Of a DNA stretch of 13,973 bases, positions 1 to 4,312 are shown one piece after another. The notes beneath the pieces were generated by a model. It was not told where the DNA came from. It worked only from the letters and a program-made list of their open reading frames with translations, and searched no databases. The number at the start of each line of letters is the position of its first letter. The stretch's first letter is position 1. Location of the stretch: assembly GCA_903876815.1 (NCBI GenBank), contig CAIRBL010000029.1:1-13973 (forward strand), given 5' to 3'. The position numbers were made by a program, and so were the translations under genes. This stretch comes from an uncultured bacterium. Lineage in GTDB: Bacteria; Patescibacteriota; Patescibacteriia; UBA1558; GWA2-36-10.

Positions 1-36
1 ATGCAATTTGGGAAAGATAAGGCTTTAGCAAAGTAA
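1..36 (+). CDS. Possible C-terminal tail of an upstream gene (partial)
   Basis: Frame 1 is open from the window edge to a TAA at 34-36 and reads MQFGKDKALAK. It is too short to identify. It is listed only because the frame is open to the edge; it could equally be noncoding. Confidence 0.2.
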   Translation: MQFGKDKALAK

Positions 37-76
37 AATTTATTTTTTAACTTCACCCAAATCACTCATTCACTTA

Positions 77-105
77 GGCGGTTTGCTTCGCAAAATTTTA
101 CCGCC
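77..105. other. GC-containing hairpin in intergenic region
   Basis: GGCGGT (77-82) pairs with ACCGCC (100-105), and TTGC (83-86) pairs with GCAA (90-93). No T-run follows on either strand, so it is not a clear intrinsic terminator. The 37-280 stretch otherwise holds no gene, only this hairpin, the terminator at 187-229 and degenerate repeat copies. Confidence 0.4.
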
Positions 106-122
106 ACGTTCATTCGTGACTT

Positions 123-150
123 CGCATACTGTGGTCTGTTAGGTGAAATC
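123..150 (+). repeat. Degenerate copy (A) of the DGR-flanking repeat
   Basis: This stretch ends in GTTAGGTGAAAT and matches the repeat at 3142-3170 at about 19 of 26 positions (ATA, TGG, C, then GTTAGGTGAAAT). It points toward copy C at 247-267, which lies in the opposite orientation. Confidence 0.4.
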
Positions 151-186
151 ACGACTAATACAAATAAATATTTTCTATTAAATAAT

Positions 187-229
187 AAAAGAGTTTAGCT
201 AATAATTTAAGCTGAACTTTTTTGTTTTT
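187..229. terminator. Bidirectional intrinsic terminator
   Basis: The left arm 187-200 (AAAAGAGTTTAGCT) pairs, with a few wobbles or mismatches, with 210-223 (AGCTGAACTTTTTT). A long T-run follows on the plus strand and an A-run precedes it. It separates whatever lies left of the window from the DGR block. Confidence 0.6.
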
Positions 230-246
230 TTTCTTTCGTCGTGACA

Positions 247-267
247 TCACCCAACACCGGATATCTG
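247..267 (-). repeat. Left imperfect inverted repeat of the DGR block (copy C)
   Basis: The reverse complement is CAGATATCC-GG-T-GTT-G-GGTGA. It matches 3142-3165 (CAGATATCC-TGGACA-GTT-A-GGTGA) in 19 of 21 residues if a 3-nt length difference is allowed. The two copies face each other and bracket the RT, avd, TR and target gene. Confidence 0.5.
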
Positions 268-280
268 GTAGAACATAAAG

Positions 281-322
281 AAAAAATAGATAAAATAGAC
301 CTCATTTCATTCGGTCTATTTT
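281..322 (-). terminator. Intrinsic terminator of the RT gene
   Basis: On the minus strand a 10-bp stem (AAAATAGACC / GGTCTATTTT at 313-322 and 292-301) is followed by a T-rich run at 286-281. The stem includes the last RT codons and the TGA stop at 302-304. Confidence 0.7.
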
Positions 323-1288
323 ATTTAATAATCTTTGTTTTAAATGATAGGTATTAGCGTGTTTTAATACACCTAAGTATGAAGATAAGTTTTTTTGGTT
401 TAATAGTCGCAAAATTCTTTTCTTAGTTTTAGTTCTTAATACTCTATACTTTGGAAAATGAACGTAACCTAAATAATCTACTCCACTTGCCAGCGTGCTT
501 AAAGATATTTTCTTGGGATGAATAGTTAACTGAAGTTTTTTGCCAAGAAAGTCTTTAATGGGTTTAATAAGTTTTAGTAAATCATTTCTGTCAGTGGACA
601 AGAAAACAAAATCATCAGCGTAGCGAATATAATACTTTTGTTTCAGTTTATGTTTGACATATTGATCAAATTCATTCATATAAATATTTACAAATAACTG
701 TGAGGTTAAATTGCCTAGTGGCAAACCTGTATTTGGTGAAACTTCAAAGCTATCTATGACTATATTTAATAGCCAAAGAATATTTTGATCTTTAATGTAT
801 TGAGAGATGATGTTTTTTAAAATTGTATGGTTAATGTTGGCAAAAAACTTCTTAATATCACACTTCAAGATATATACTGTTTTGGTATTATTTTGGCTAA
901 CTTTTAACGCCATGCTCCTAAATTTATTAATAGCTTTATGTGTGCCTTTACTATCTCTGCAAGAATAAGAATCTGAAGTGAAAGTATTATCAAAAAAAGG
1001 ATATAGTTGTCTGTAAATAGCATGATGTAATAATCTATCTCGCACGCTGGCTTTGTGAATATTGCGAGGCTTGGGGTCTGAAATATTAAAAGCTTGGTAG
1101 CCTGATGATTGGTAAGTAAAATTGGCAAGCTCGGCGTGAAGTTTAATTACATTAGCCATCAAATTACGTTCAAACTCCTGTACATCTTGACGCTTTCTTT
1201 TGCTATTTAAAAACTCCTGCCAAGCCTCGAGCAAATTTTCCAAAGAAATGATATAATAATAATCATGAGTGAAAATAATTCTTTCCAT
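302..1288 (-). CDS. DGR reverse transcriptase
   Basis: This is the reverse transcriptase of a diversity-generating retroelement. It copies the TR RNA into mutagenised cDNA that replaces the VR of the target gene. The protein is 328 aa from ATG 1288. RT motifs are visible in order: CDIKKFFA at residues 143-150 with the first catalytic Asp, GLPLGNLTSQ at 188-197 (the DGR-class form of motif 4), YADD at 223-226 (catalytic Asp pair), and a thumb-like C-terminal region. There is no maturase or endonuclease domain, which argues against a group II intron. The upstream in-frame codons to 1384 are rejected because MERIIF fits the usual compact N-terminus and a TATAAT box ends 7 nt before this ATG. There is no Shine-Dalgarno site, so the mRNA may be leaderless. 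The 5' end overlaps the divergent avd start. Confidence 0.95.
   Translation of the reverse strand: MERIIFTHDYYYIISLENLLEAWQEFLNSKRKRQDVQEFERNLMANVIKLHAELANFTYQSSGYQAFNISDPKPRNIHKASVRDRLLHHAIYRQLYPFFDNTFTSDSYSCRDSKGTHKAINKFRSMALKVSQNNTKTVYILKCDIKKFFANINHTILKNIISQYIKDQNILWLLNIVIDSFEVSPNTGLPLGNLTSQLFVNIYMNEFDQYVKHKLKQKYYIRYADDFVFLSTDRNDLLKLIKPIKDFLGKKLQLTIHPKKISLSTLASGVDYLGYVHFPKYRVLRTKTKKRILRLLNQKNLSSYLGVLKHANTYHLKQRLLNKIDRMK
1249..1257 (+). promoter_or_regulatory. Extended -10 promoter for avd
   Basis: TG-A-TATAAT at 1249-1257 is an extended -10 box. It is followed by 7 nt and ATG 1265, so the predicted transcript would start at or next to the ATG (leaderless). The box lies inside the 5' coding region of the RT gene on the other strand. 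No good -35 is seen. Confidence 0.5.
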
Positions 1289-1674
1289 GCCAGTAATTAT
1301 ACCCCCCCCCACGGCTTTTACCACTACTGCAAGAGTTAAAAGAAGCTTATTTATTATGGTACGGTTATTGTCAAACTTTGCCAAAAGTTCATAAATACAC
1401 CTTAGGGCAGAAAATAGATAATTTATTAGTAGAAACTATAGAGGCTATTGCAACGGCTAGTTTTTTATACAAAGCTGAAAAATTGCCTTACATTAAAAGA
1501 GCTATCCAAAAAATGGATACTTTAAAAGTATTTTTACTTATTCTTTGGGAAGCAAAATCAATAGACAACAAAAAATATCTTGCTCTATCTATAAAACTAG
1601 AAGGCGTTGGCAAAATGCTGGGCGGATGGTTAGGGCAAATTACAAAACAAAACTCTCCTGACAAAAAAGTCTAG
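1265..1674 (+). CDS. avd: Avd-type DGR accessory protein (four-helix bundle), frame interrupted by a C9 tract
   Basis: Avd proteins are small basic helical bundles (pentameric in the known case) that bind the RT and template RNA and are needed for mutagenic homing. The conserved part reads LLPLLQELKEAYLLW, then LPKVHKYTLGQKIDNLL, KAEKLPYIKRAIQKMD, IDNKKYLALS and KMLGGWLGQ. All of it lies in one frame, open from 1297 (after a TAA at 1294-1296) to the TAG at 1672-1674. No ATG lies in that frame. ATG 1265 would join it if the C tract at 1302-1310 had 10 (or 7) residues, giving 136 aa. ATG 1287 would join it with 8 (or 11). As written, translation could only begin at a weak codon (CTG 1327 or TTG 1378), and TTG 1378 would cut off conserved helix 1. 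The gene is inverted relative to the RT, TR and target gene. It is either phase-variable, rescued by slippage, or affected by a homopolymer read error. Confidence 0.85.
1296..1301 (-). promoter_or_regulatory. -10 box of the RT gene
   Basis: TATAAT lies on the minus strand, 7 nt before ATG 1288, which suggests a leaderless RT mRNA. The upstream spacer contains the G9 tract (1310-1302), and only poor -35 candidates (about 3 of 6 matches) lie 16-17 nt away. Confidence 0.5.
1302..1310. repeat. C9/G9 homopolymer tract
   Basis: Nine consecutive C residues on the plus strand in an AT-rich region. The tract falls between avd's ATG codons and its conserved frame, and on the other strand between the -35 and -10 region of the RT gene. 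Confidence 0.95.
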
Positions 1675-1679
1675 GAGAG
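1641..1679 (-). terminator. Intrinsic terminator of the TR transcript
   Basis: CTCTCCTGAC (1653-1662) pairs with GTC (1669-1671) and AGGAGAG (1673-1679), with a one-base bulge and a six-base loop. On the minus strand the stem is followed by T4-G-T4 (1652-1644). It lies 13 nt beyond the 3' end of TR, so template RNA would end here. The avd stop codon sits within the stem. Confidence 0.65.
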
Positions 1680-1691
1680 AAATGGAGAAAG

Positions 1692-1814
1692 TTGCAGACA
1701 CTGCAGCCGGATTGTTGTCATTGAAATCGTTATCAAGCCAGTTGTAGTTCCAGTCCCACTTGCTGCCGTTCCAATAGAGGTAACGGACATACAGGTTACC
1801 ATCCGAGTTACGAT
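1692..1814 (-). repeat. DGR template repeat (TR)
   Basis: It aligns to VR (2190-2312) with a constant offset of 498 and no gaps over 123 nt. All 19 differences fall at TR adenines on the minus strand (34 adenines in total): 12 A to G, 5 A to C and 2 A to T. Non-adenine positions are identical throughout. TR is rich in AAC/AAT codons at the diversified residues, in the frame WDWNYNWLDNDFNDNNPAAVSA. The invariant GC-rich 3' end (about 1692-1714) corresponds to the IMH-like region, with a single A-to-C change there. Confidence 0.96.
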
Positions 1815-1952
1815 TTTATGCAAAATGCCTTCCATAGCACTGCCCCTCGAATACTCTCTGGGCTGTATTTTATTTGGCATATTTAATGCACCAGCATTTT
1901 GCACCAAGTATCTTCATTTTTTGAGCTCACATACATCGCTCTATTTTAATCT

Positions 1953-1971
1953 TAATCCGTTTTTGGCGGAT
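1953..1971. repeat. 19-nt element, inverted copy of 2837-2855
   Basis: The minus strand reads ATCCGCCAAAAACGGATTA, which can fold as a 5-bp hairpin with a CCAAAAA loop. The same 19 nt occurs on the plus strand at 2837-2855. A minus-strand TR transcript and the minus-strand target mRNA would therefore be perfectly complementary here. Confidence 0.85.
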
Positions 1972-1991
1972 ATTAAACTAAAATACTCTGG

Positions 1992-1997
1992 ATTATA
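1992..1997 (-). promoter_or_regulatory. Possible -10 box for the TR transcript
   Basis: TATAAT lies on the minus strand upstream of TR. There is no convincing -35 and no extended TG, so support is weak. Confidence 0.25.
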
Positions 1998-1998
1998 T

Positions 1999-2035
1999 GG
2001 ACGCTAAACTTGGCAGCGGAAAACCTTAGTCGTCC
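1999..2035. other. Bulged hairpin between target gene and TR
   Basis: GGACG-CTAA (1999-2007) pairs with TTAG-T-CGTCC (2026-2035) around a loop of about 18 nt. There is no adjacent T-run. It could insulate TR or mark the upstream edge of the TR unit. Confidence 0.4.
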
Positions 2036-2070
2036 GCAGATTCGCCTAGTTCAAAAATAATTTTAGCACA

Positions 2071-2109
2071 AAAAAATAAACTCCGCATCCACACGAGGTG
2101 AACACGGAG
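2071..2109 (-). terminator. Intrinsic terminator of the target gene
   Basis: On the minus strand CTCCG (2109-2105) pairs with CGGAG (2085-2081), with an inner CAC/GTG pairing, followed by a run of T residues (2080-2071, broken by one A). It separates target-gene transcription from TR. Confidence 0.6.
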
Positions 2110-2170
2110 CGTTGAGAGCGAAGTCGCAAAGGGCTAAGGTCTAAAGATCTGAGGTAGATCTCAGGCCTCA

Positions 2171-2183
2171 AGTCCAAAGGACT
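2171..2183. other. Hairpin just downstream of VR
   Basis: AGTCC-AAA-GGACT forms a perfect 5-bp stem with a 3-nt loop. It overlaps the target-gene stop codon and lies 6 nt beyond the end of VR. Many DGRs carry a DNA hairpin or cruciform just after the IMH that promotes homing. This stem is shorter than the best-known one, so the role is inferred from position. A second hairpin (CTGAG / CTCAG) follows at about 2148-2164. Confidence 0.45.
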
Positions 2184-2751
2184 AGATACTTGCAGACACG
2201 GCAGCCGGATTGCTGCCATCGAAACCGTAACCAAGCCAGCGGTAGCGCCAGTCCCACTTGCCGCCGTCCCAAAAGAGGCAACGGACATACAGGCGACCAT
2301 CCGAGCGACGATAGATCGTGCCCCAGAAGAACACGGCCTTGCCCTTGTACTCGTCGGGAATCAGCTCCGTGTGCTTGAGCAAATAGTCAAGCACGTTGGC
2401 ATTCATGACCGGCAGGCCTTCAAGCTCCTTGCGAAGCTTGTTGCCTTCGATCACCTTGCCATCCATCTGCTTCTTGGAAAGGTGCAGGCGAATCCGAGTG
2501 GGATCCCACTGCAACTGACCGTGCTTGCGATGCTCGACGACTTCCCAGCCATCGGGGCAGTAAGGCAAAGCATCACAGTCGATGAGGTGTTGGGGGTAGC
2601 TGATCACAGCTCGGCCGTTGAGAACATCACGGAACGCCAGATGTTGTTCAGACTTGGCTTGACCAAGCTTCGTCACATCATCAGCGGACCAACCCTTGGC
2701 TTCCAACGAATCCATCAACAGATGGGTCTGGCCTTCGGAATAGGAAGACAT
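2182..2751 (-). CDS. DGR target protein with C-terminal diversified C-type-lectin-like segment
   Basis: The protein is 189 aa and is the gene diversified by the DGR. The N-terminal half (MSSYSEGQTHLLMDSLEAKG onward) and the middle (HLSKKQMDGKVIEGNKL, then IPDEYKGKAVFFWGTIYR) resemble a family common as DGR targets in CPR genomes; this is from memory, not a search. Residues 147-188 are the VR, in the lectin-like FWGTIYR...WDWRYRWLG...NPAAVSA fold typical of DGR targets. Fourteen residues differ from the TR-encoded version: 149, 153, 158, 160, 162, 164, 169, 171, 174, 175, 176, 178, 179 and 180. There is no signal peptide or membrane segment, so it is probably cytoplasmic, with an unknown ligand. 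The start is set by AAGGAG 7 nt before ATG 2751. The gene is visibly more G/C-rich than the RT and avd genes. Confidence 0.92.
   Translation of the reverse strand: MSSYSEGQTHLLMDSLEAKGWSADDVTKLGQAKSEQHLAFRDVLNGRAVISYPQHLIDCDALPYCPDGWEVVEHRKHGQLQWDPTRIRLHLSKKQMDGKVIEGNKLRKELEGLPVMNANVLDYLLKHTELIPDEYKGKAVFFWGTIYRRSDGRLYVRCLFWDGGKWDWRYRWLGYGFDGSNPAAVSASI
2190..2312 (-). repeat. DGR variable repeat (VR)
   Basis: This is the 3' end of the target gene, aligned without gaps to TR at 1692-1814. Nineteen substitutions occur, all opposite TR adenines, and 18 of them change amino acids. The only silent one is the third base of an Ala codon near the end (position 2200). Identity stops sharply at both ends. 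Confidence 0.96.
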
Positions 2752-2758
2752 GTCTTCA

Positions 2759-2764
2759 CTCCTT
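2759..2764 (-). promoter_or_regulatory. Ribosome binding site of the DGR target gene
   Basis: AAGGAG on the minus strand, 7 nt before ATG 2751, is a near-perfect Shine-Dalgarno site. The RT and avd genes have none. Confidence 0.8.
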
Positions 2765-2768
2765 GCTT

Positions 2769-2782
2769 TGGCACATGTGCCA
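2769..2782. promoter_or_regulatory. 14-nt perfect palindrome in the target-gene leader
   Basis: TGGCACATGTGCCA lies directly upstream of the Shine-Dalgarno site. It could be an operator for a dimeric repressor or a small hairpin in the mRNA. The sequence alone cannot tell which. Confidence 0.45.
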
Positions 2783-2796
2783 TGAATGTTTTGAGC

Positions 2797-2878
2797 TAGT
2801 GGACTACGGGTTTAGTAGTCATAGCCAGGAAACACCATCCGCCAAAAACGGATTAGTATCTTTTGGCTATAACCACTA
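2797..2878 (-). promoter_or_regulatory. Structured leader RNA, three-way-junction fold
   Basis: Nested pairings define a junction. P1 is TAGTGG (2797-2802) with CCACTA (2873-2878). One arm is GACTAC (2802-2807) with GTAGTC (2815-2820). The other arm is ATAGCCA (2821-2827) with TGGCTAT (2864-2870), capped by ATCCG/CGGAT (2837-2841, 2849-2853). It sits between the promoter at 2924-2952 and the ribosome binding site. I match it to no known riboswitch class. Confidence 0.55.
2837..2855. repeat. 19-nt element, inverted copy of 1953-1971
   Basis: The plus strand reads ATCCGCCAAAAACGGATTA, so the target mRNA (minus) carries the complement with loop TTTTTGG. It caps the longer arm of the leader fold. 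Confidence 0.85.
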
Positions 2879-2923
2879 ATTTATAATTTGCAAGTAACTT
2901 TTCAATGAACTAAATAATATATA

Positions 2924-2952
2924 ATTATACACCTTTTGGCAAAGTTTGTCAA
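2924..2952 (-). promoter_or_regulatory. Consensus promoter of the DGR target gene
   Basis: TTGACA (2952-2947), a 17-nt spacer and TATAAT (2929-2924) make a perfect sigma-70-type promoter. It predicts a start near 2917 and a leader of about 165 nt containing the three-way fold, the palindrome and the Shine-Dalgarno site. Confidence 0.85.
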
Positions 2953-3141
2953 GTCTTTTAGGTGAATTTTGCGACTATTTTACACTTTTTAGGCTAATAT
3001 TAGCTAAATTACTAAAATATCTACTTTTAGTTAAAATACCTTTTAAAATCTTATATCTATTTTTTCTTTAATGTTCTACGCAAATTGCCACCTCGTTTCG
3101 GTAGTTGTATAATTATACTACCTTCACTCGGTGACAACTCT
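2953..3141. other. AT-rich gene-free spacer
   Basis: No ORF is supported. It holds a TTAGGTGAATTTT copy (2958-2970), a 12-nt palindrome GCTAATATTAGC (2993-3004), an AT-rich hairpin near 3012-3032 (ACTAAAA / TTTTAGT) and GTATAATTATAC (about 3107-3118). It separates the DGR target promoter from the next cassette. Confidence 0.5.
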
Positions 3142-3170
3142 CAGATATCCTGGACAGTTAGGTGAAATTT
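3142..3170 (+). repeat. Right imperfect inverted repeat of the DGR block (copy B)
   Basis: CAGATATCCTGGACAGTTAG followed by GTGAAAT. It pairs with the reverse-oriented copy at 247-267 and has a weaker direct copy at 123-150. Confidence 0.5.
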
Positions 3171-3182
3171 TAAAAATTTTTG

Positions 3183-3215
3183 AAAAAAAATACCAATTGT
3201 AAGGGACAATTGGTA
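3183..3215 (-). terminator. Strong intrinsic terminator
   Basis: On the minus strand TACCAATTGT (3215-3206) pairs perfectly with ACAATTGGTA (3200-3191) across a 5-nt loop, and 8 T residues follow (3190-3183). It ends the hypothetical gene at 3230-3622. Confidence 0.85.
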
Positions 3216-3229
3216 AACCCGTGTTGCGC

Positions 3230-3622
3230 TCAGCTCGAATGATTGCGAGCCTTGAGATAGCTCTGCACATCATGGGAAATGCCACTGCAGGCATCCCACC
3301 ATGATTGGTCATCGACGAAACCAAGGTGGTTAGCGTAATCGCGCCAGGTAACCACGCGAGGTCCGACGAAAAACTGCAACCATTTCCTGCGCTGGAACTG
3401 CGTGGGATCGACAGCACAAATCCTGCGGAACATCGCTCTCTTCTCGTGGCTGAGATGCTTGGCGATCTCAATCACCAAGTACTCAGGCAGATAGTGGAAA
3501 GAGATGAAAACCTCAGACGCCGTGGTGTCTTCACCACGCTCACTCCTGGTCATGATCTCGAAGATGTCGCAGGACTCTGGATGCGTAGTACCAGGGGTAC
3601 TCCATCTGACTGCAGAACTCAT
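3230..3622 (-). CDS. Hypothetical protein, G/C-rich cassette
   Basis: A 130-aa protein I do not recognise. It begins MSSAVRWSTPG and continues with acidic and polar stretches (FEIMTRSERGEDTTASE), then an amphipathic part (YLPEYLVIEIAKHLSHEKRA) and a Trp- and Arg-rich C-terminal half (FQRRKWLQFF, VVTWRDYANHLG, DDQSWWDACS). No signal peptide, membrane segment or metal site is seen. Start 3622 is chosen over the upstream frame because AGAAAGGA lies 6 nt before it. The gene is a complete unit with its own consensus promoter and terminator and a base composition clearly higher in G/C than the flanking genes, as for the DGR target gene. It could be a recent acquisition or one of a class of highly expressed accessory genes. 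It carries no VR. Confidence 0.7.
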   Translation of the reverse strand: MSSAVRWSTPGTTHPESCDIFEIMTRSERGEDTTASEVFISFHYLPEYLVIEIAKHLSHEKRAMFRRICAVDPTQFQRRKWLQFFVGPRVVTWRDYANHLGFVDDQSWWDACSGISHDVQSYLKARNHSS

Positions 3623-3628
3623 GTTTGA

Positions 3629-3636
3629 TCCTTTCT
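3629..3636 (-). promoter_or_regulatory. Ribosome binding site fixing the start at 3622
   Basis: AGAAAGGA lies on the minus strand 6 nt before ATG 3622. It decides against the upstream start codon at 3646. Confidence 0.75.
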
Positions 3637-3686
3637 TGAAGAACACACCAATGACCTGAAATTGACCTGTTTTTGGTGAGTAAAAT

Positions 3687-3715
3687 AATATAACATCAAT
3701 ACTTTATTCTGTCAA
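3687..3715 (-). promoter_or_regulatory. Promoter of the 3230-3622 gene
   Basis: TTGACA (3715-3710), a 17-nt spacer and TATATT (3692-3687). The leader contains a CACCAA / TTGGTG stem (about 3645-3677) enclosing two AGGTCA repeats. Confidence 0.8.
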
Positions 3716-3738
3716 TCATAAATTAACCAAAAGTTCCA

Positions 3739-3799
3739 CTAAATTTTAGTTGAAATTTAGACTTAAAAGTGTTTAAATTAGCTTAGGCACTTTTATTTT
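3739..3799 (+). terminator. AT-rich hairpins before the SRPBCC operon
   Basis: CTAAATTT / AAATTTAG (3739-3760) and TAAAAGTG / CACTTTTA (3764-3795), the latter followed by TTTTATT. They resemble a weak plus-strand terminator or a leader structure. No good promoter for the gene at 3853 is seen between here and its ATG. Confidence 0.35.
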
Positions 3800-3852
3800 A
3801 TTCATAAATCACAATTAAAATTATGGCAAAATAAATTTTTTAATAAAAAACT

Positions 3853-4305
3853 ATGAAACATATTCATTTAGAAAATTCATGGATCATCAAGGCCCCGCTA
3901 GAGGATGTTTTTAATATTGTCACTGATTTTGCCAATATGCCAAAAAATTTTCCTAAAGTTGCCGAGTCAATCACTATCACGAAACAAGAAGGCAATAATT
4001 TGGAAATTGAAGCTCAGGTCAAATCTTTTGGCTCTACCTTTCCTGTCAAAATGAAGACTCAAATTCTCCCGCACAGAGGTTTTATTTCTGATAACCAAAG
4101 TGTGAAATTTGGCACATCTGGTCATGAAGAACTTTTATTAGAAGATATCAATGGTCAGACAAAAATACACTATATCTACGAAGTAGATATTCACAAAAAA
4201 TGGTTAAGAATTATTGCTAAACCACTTATCGGTTGCTTCGCTATGAAAGCATGGGAAAAAGCTTTTATTAACAGGCTAAGGAAAATATTAGAAAATCAAA
4301 AATAA
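3853..4305 (+). CDS. SRPBCC/START-like (polyketide cyclase-type) protein
   Basis: A 150-aa single-domain protein. The start (HLENSWIIKAPLEDVFNIVTDFANMPKNFPKV) is the classic first strand, helix and loop of the START/Bet v1 helix-grip fold. Alternating beta strands follow (NLEIEAQVKSFG, FPVKMKTQIL, EELLLEDINGQTKIHYIYEV), then a long C-terminal helix (MKAWEKAFINRLRKILEN). The fold binds hydrophobic ligands; the ligand cannot be told from the sequence. It is the first gene of a three-gene plus-strand operon, 7 nt before the HD gene. There is no Shine-Dalgarno site. Confidence 0.75.
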   Translation: MKHIHLENSWIIKAPLEDVFNIVTDFANMPKNFPKVAESITITKQEGNNLEIEAQVKSFGSTFPVKMKTQILPHRGFISDNQSVKFGTSGHEELLLEDINGQTKIHYIYEVDIHKKWLRIIAKPLIGCFAMKAWEKAFINRLRKILENQK

Positions 4306-4312
4306 ATATACT

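Larger units (their letters stand above)
1641..1985 (-). ncRNA. Putative DGR template RNA (TR transcript)
   Basis: DGRs use a noncoding RNA carrying TR plus flanking sequence as the template for the RT-Avd complex. Here TR is followed by an intrinsic terminator ending near 1641. A TATAAT box at 1997-1992 would start transcription near 1985, but its -35 is poor, so the 5' end is a guess. The leader would include the hairpin at 1953-1971. In the reading frame of the target protein TR is preceded at once by TAA, so it is not part of a protein. No real gene is seen between 1815 and 2067. Confidence 0.5.

Noticed and set aside
302..1384. Group II intron or retron reverse transcriptase
   Set aside because: No maturase or endonuclease domain, no intron ribozyme signs, and the TR/VR pair with adenine-only changes establishes a DGR.
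1289..1384. Longer RT start at 1384
   Set aside because: The added residues are translated from the opposite strand of the avd N-terminus and the C9 tract, and ATG 1288 has a well-placed TATAAT.
1671..1907. Minus-strand ORF over TR (and its look-alike at 2046-2300)
   Set aside because: These are the same wrong frame of TR and VR. The lectin frame of TR is the informative one and is closed just upstream by TAA, so TR is not coding.
2371..2799. Long plus-strand ORF opposite the DGR target gene
   Set aside because: It is a shadow of the G/C-rich target gene on the minus strand, which has promoter, ribosome binding site, terminator and family similarity.
3305..3628. Plus-strand ORF opposite the 3230-3622 gene
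   Set aside because: No promoter or ribosome binding site; the minus-strand gene has a full set of expression signals.
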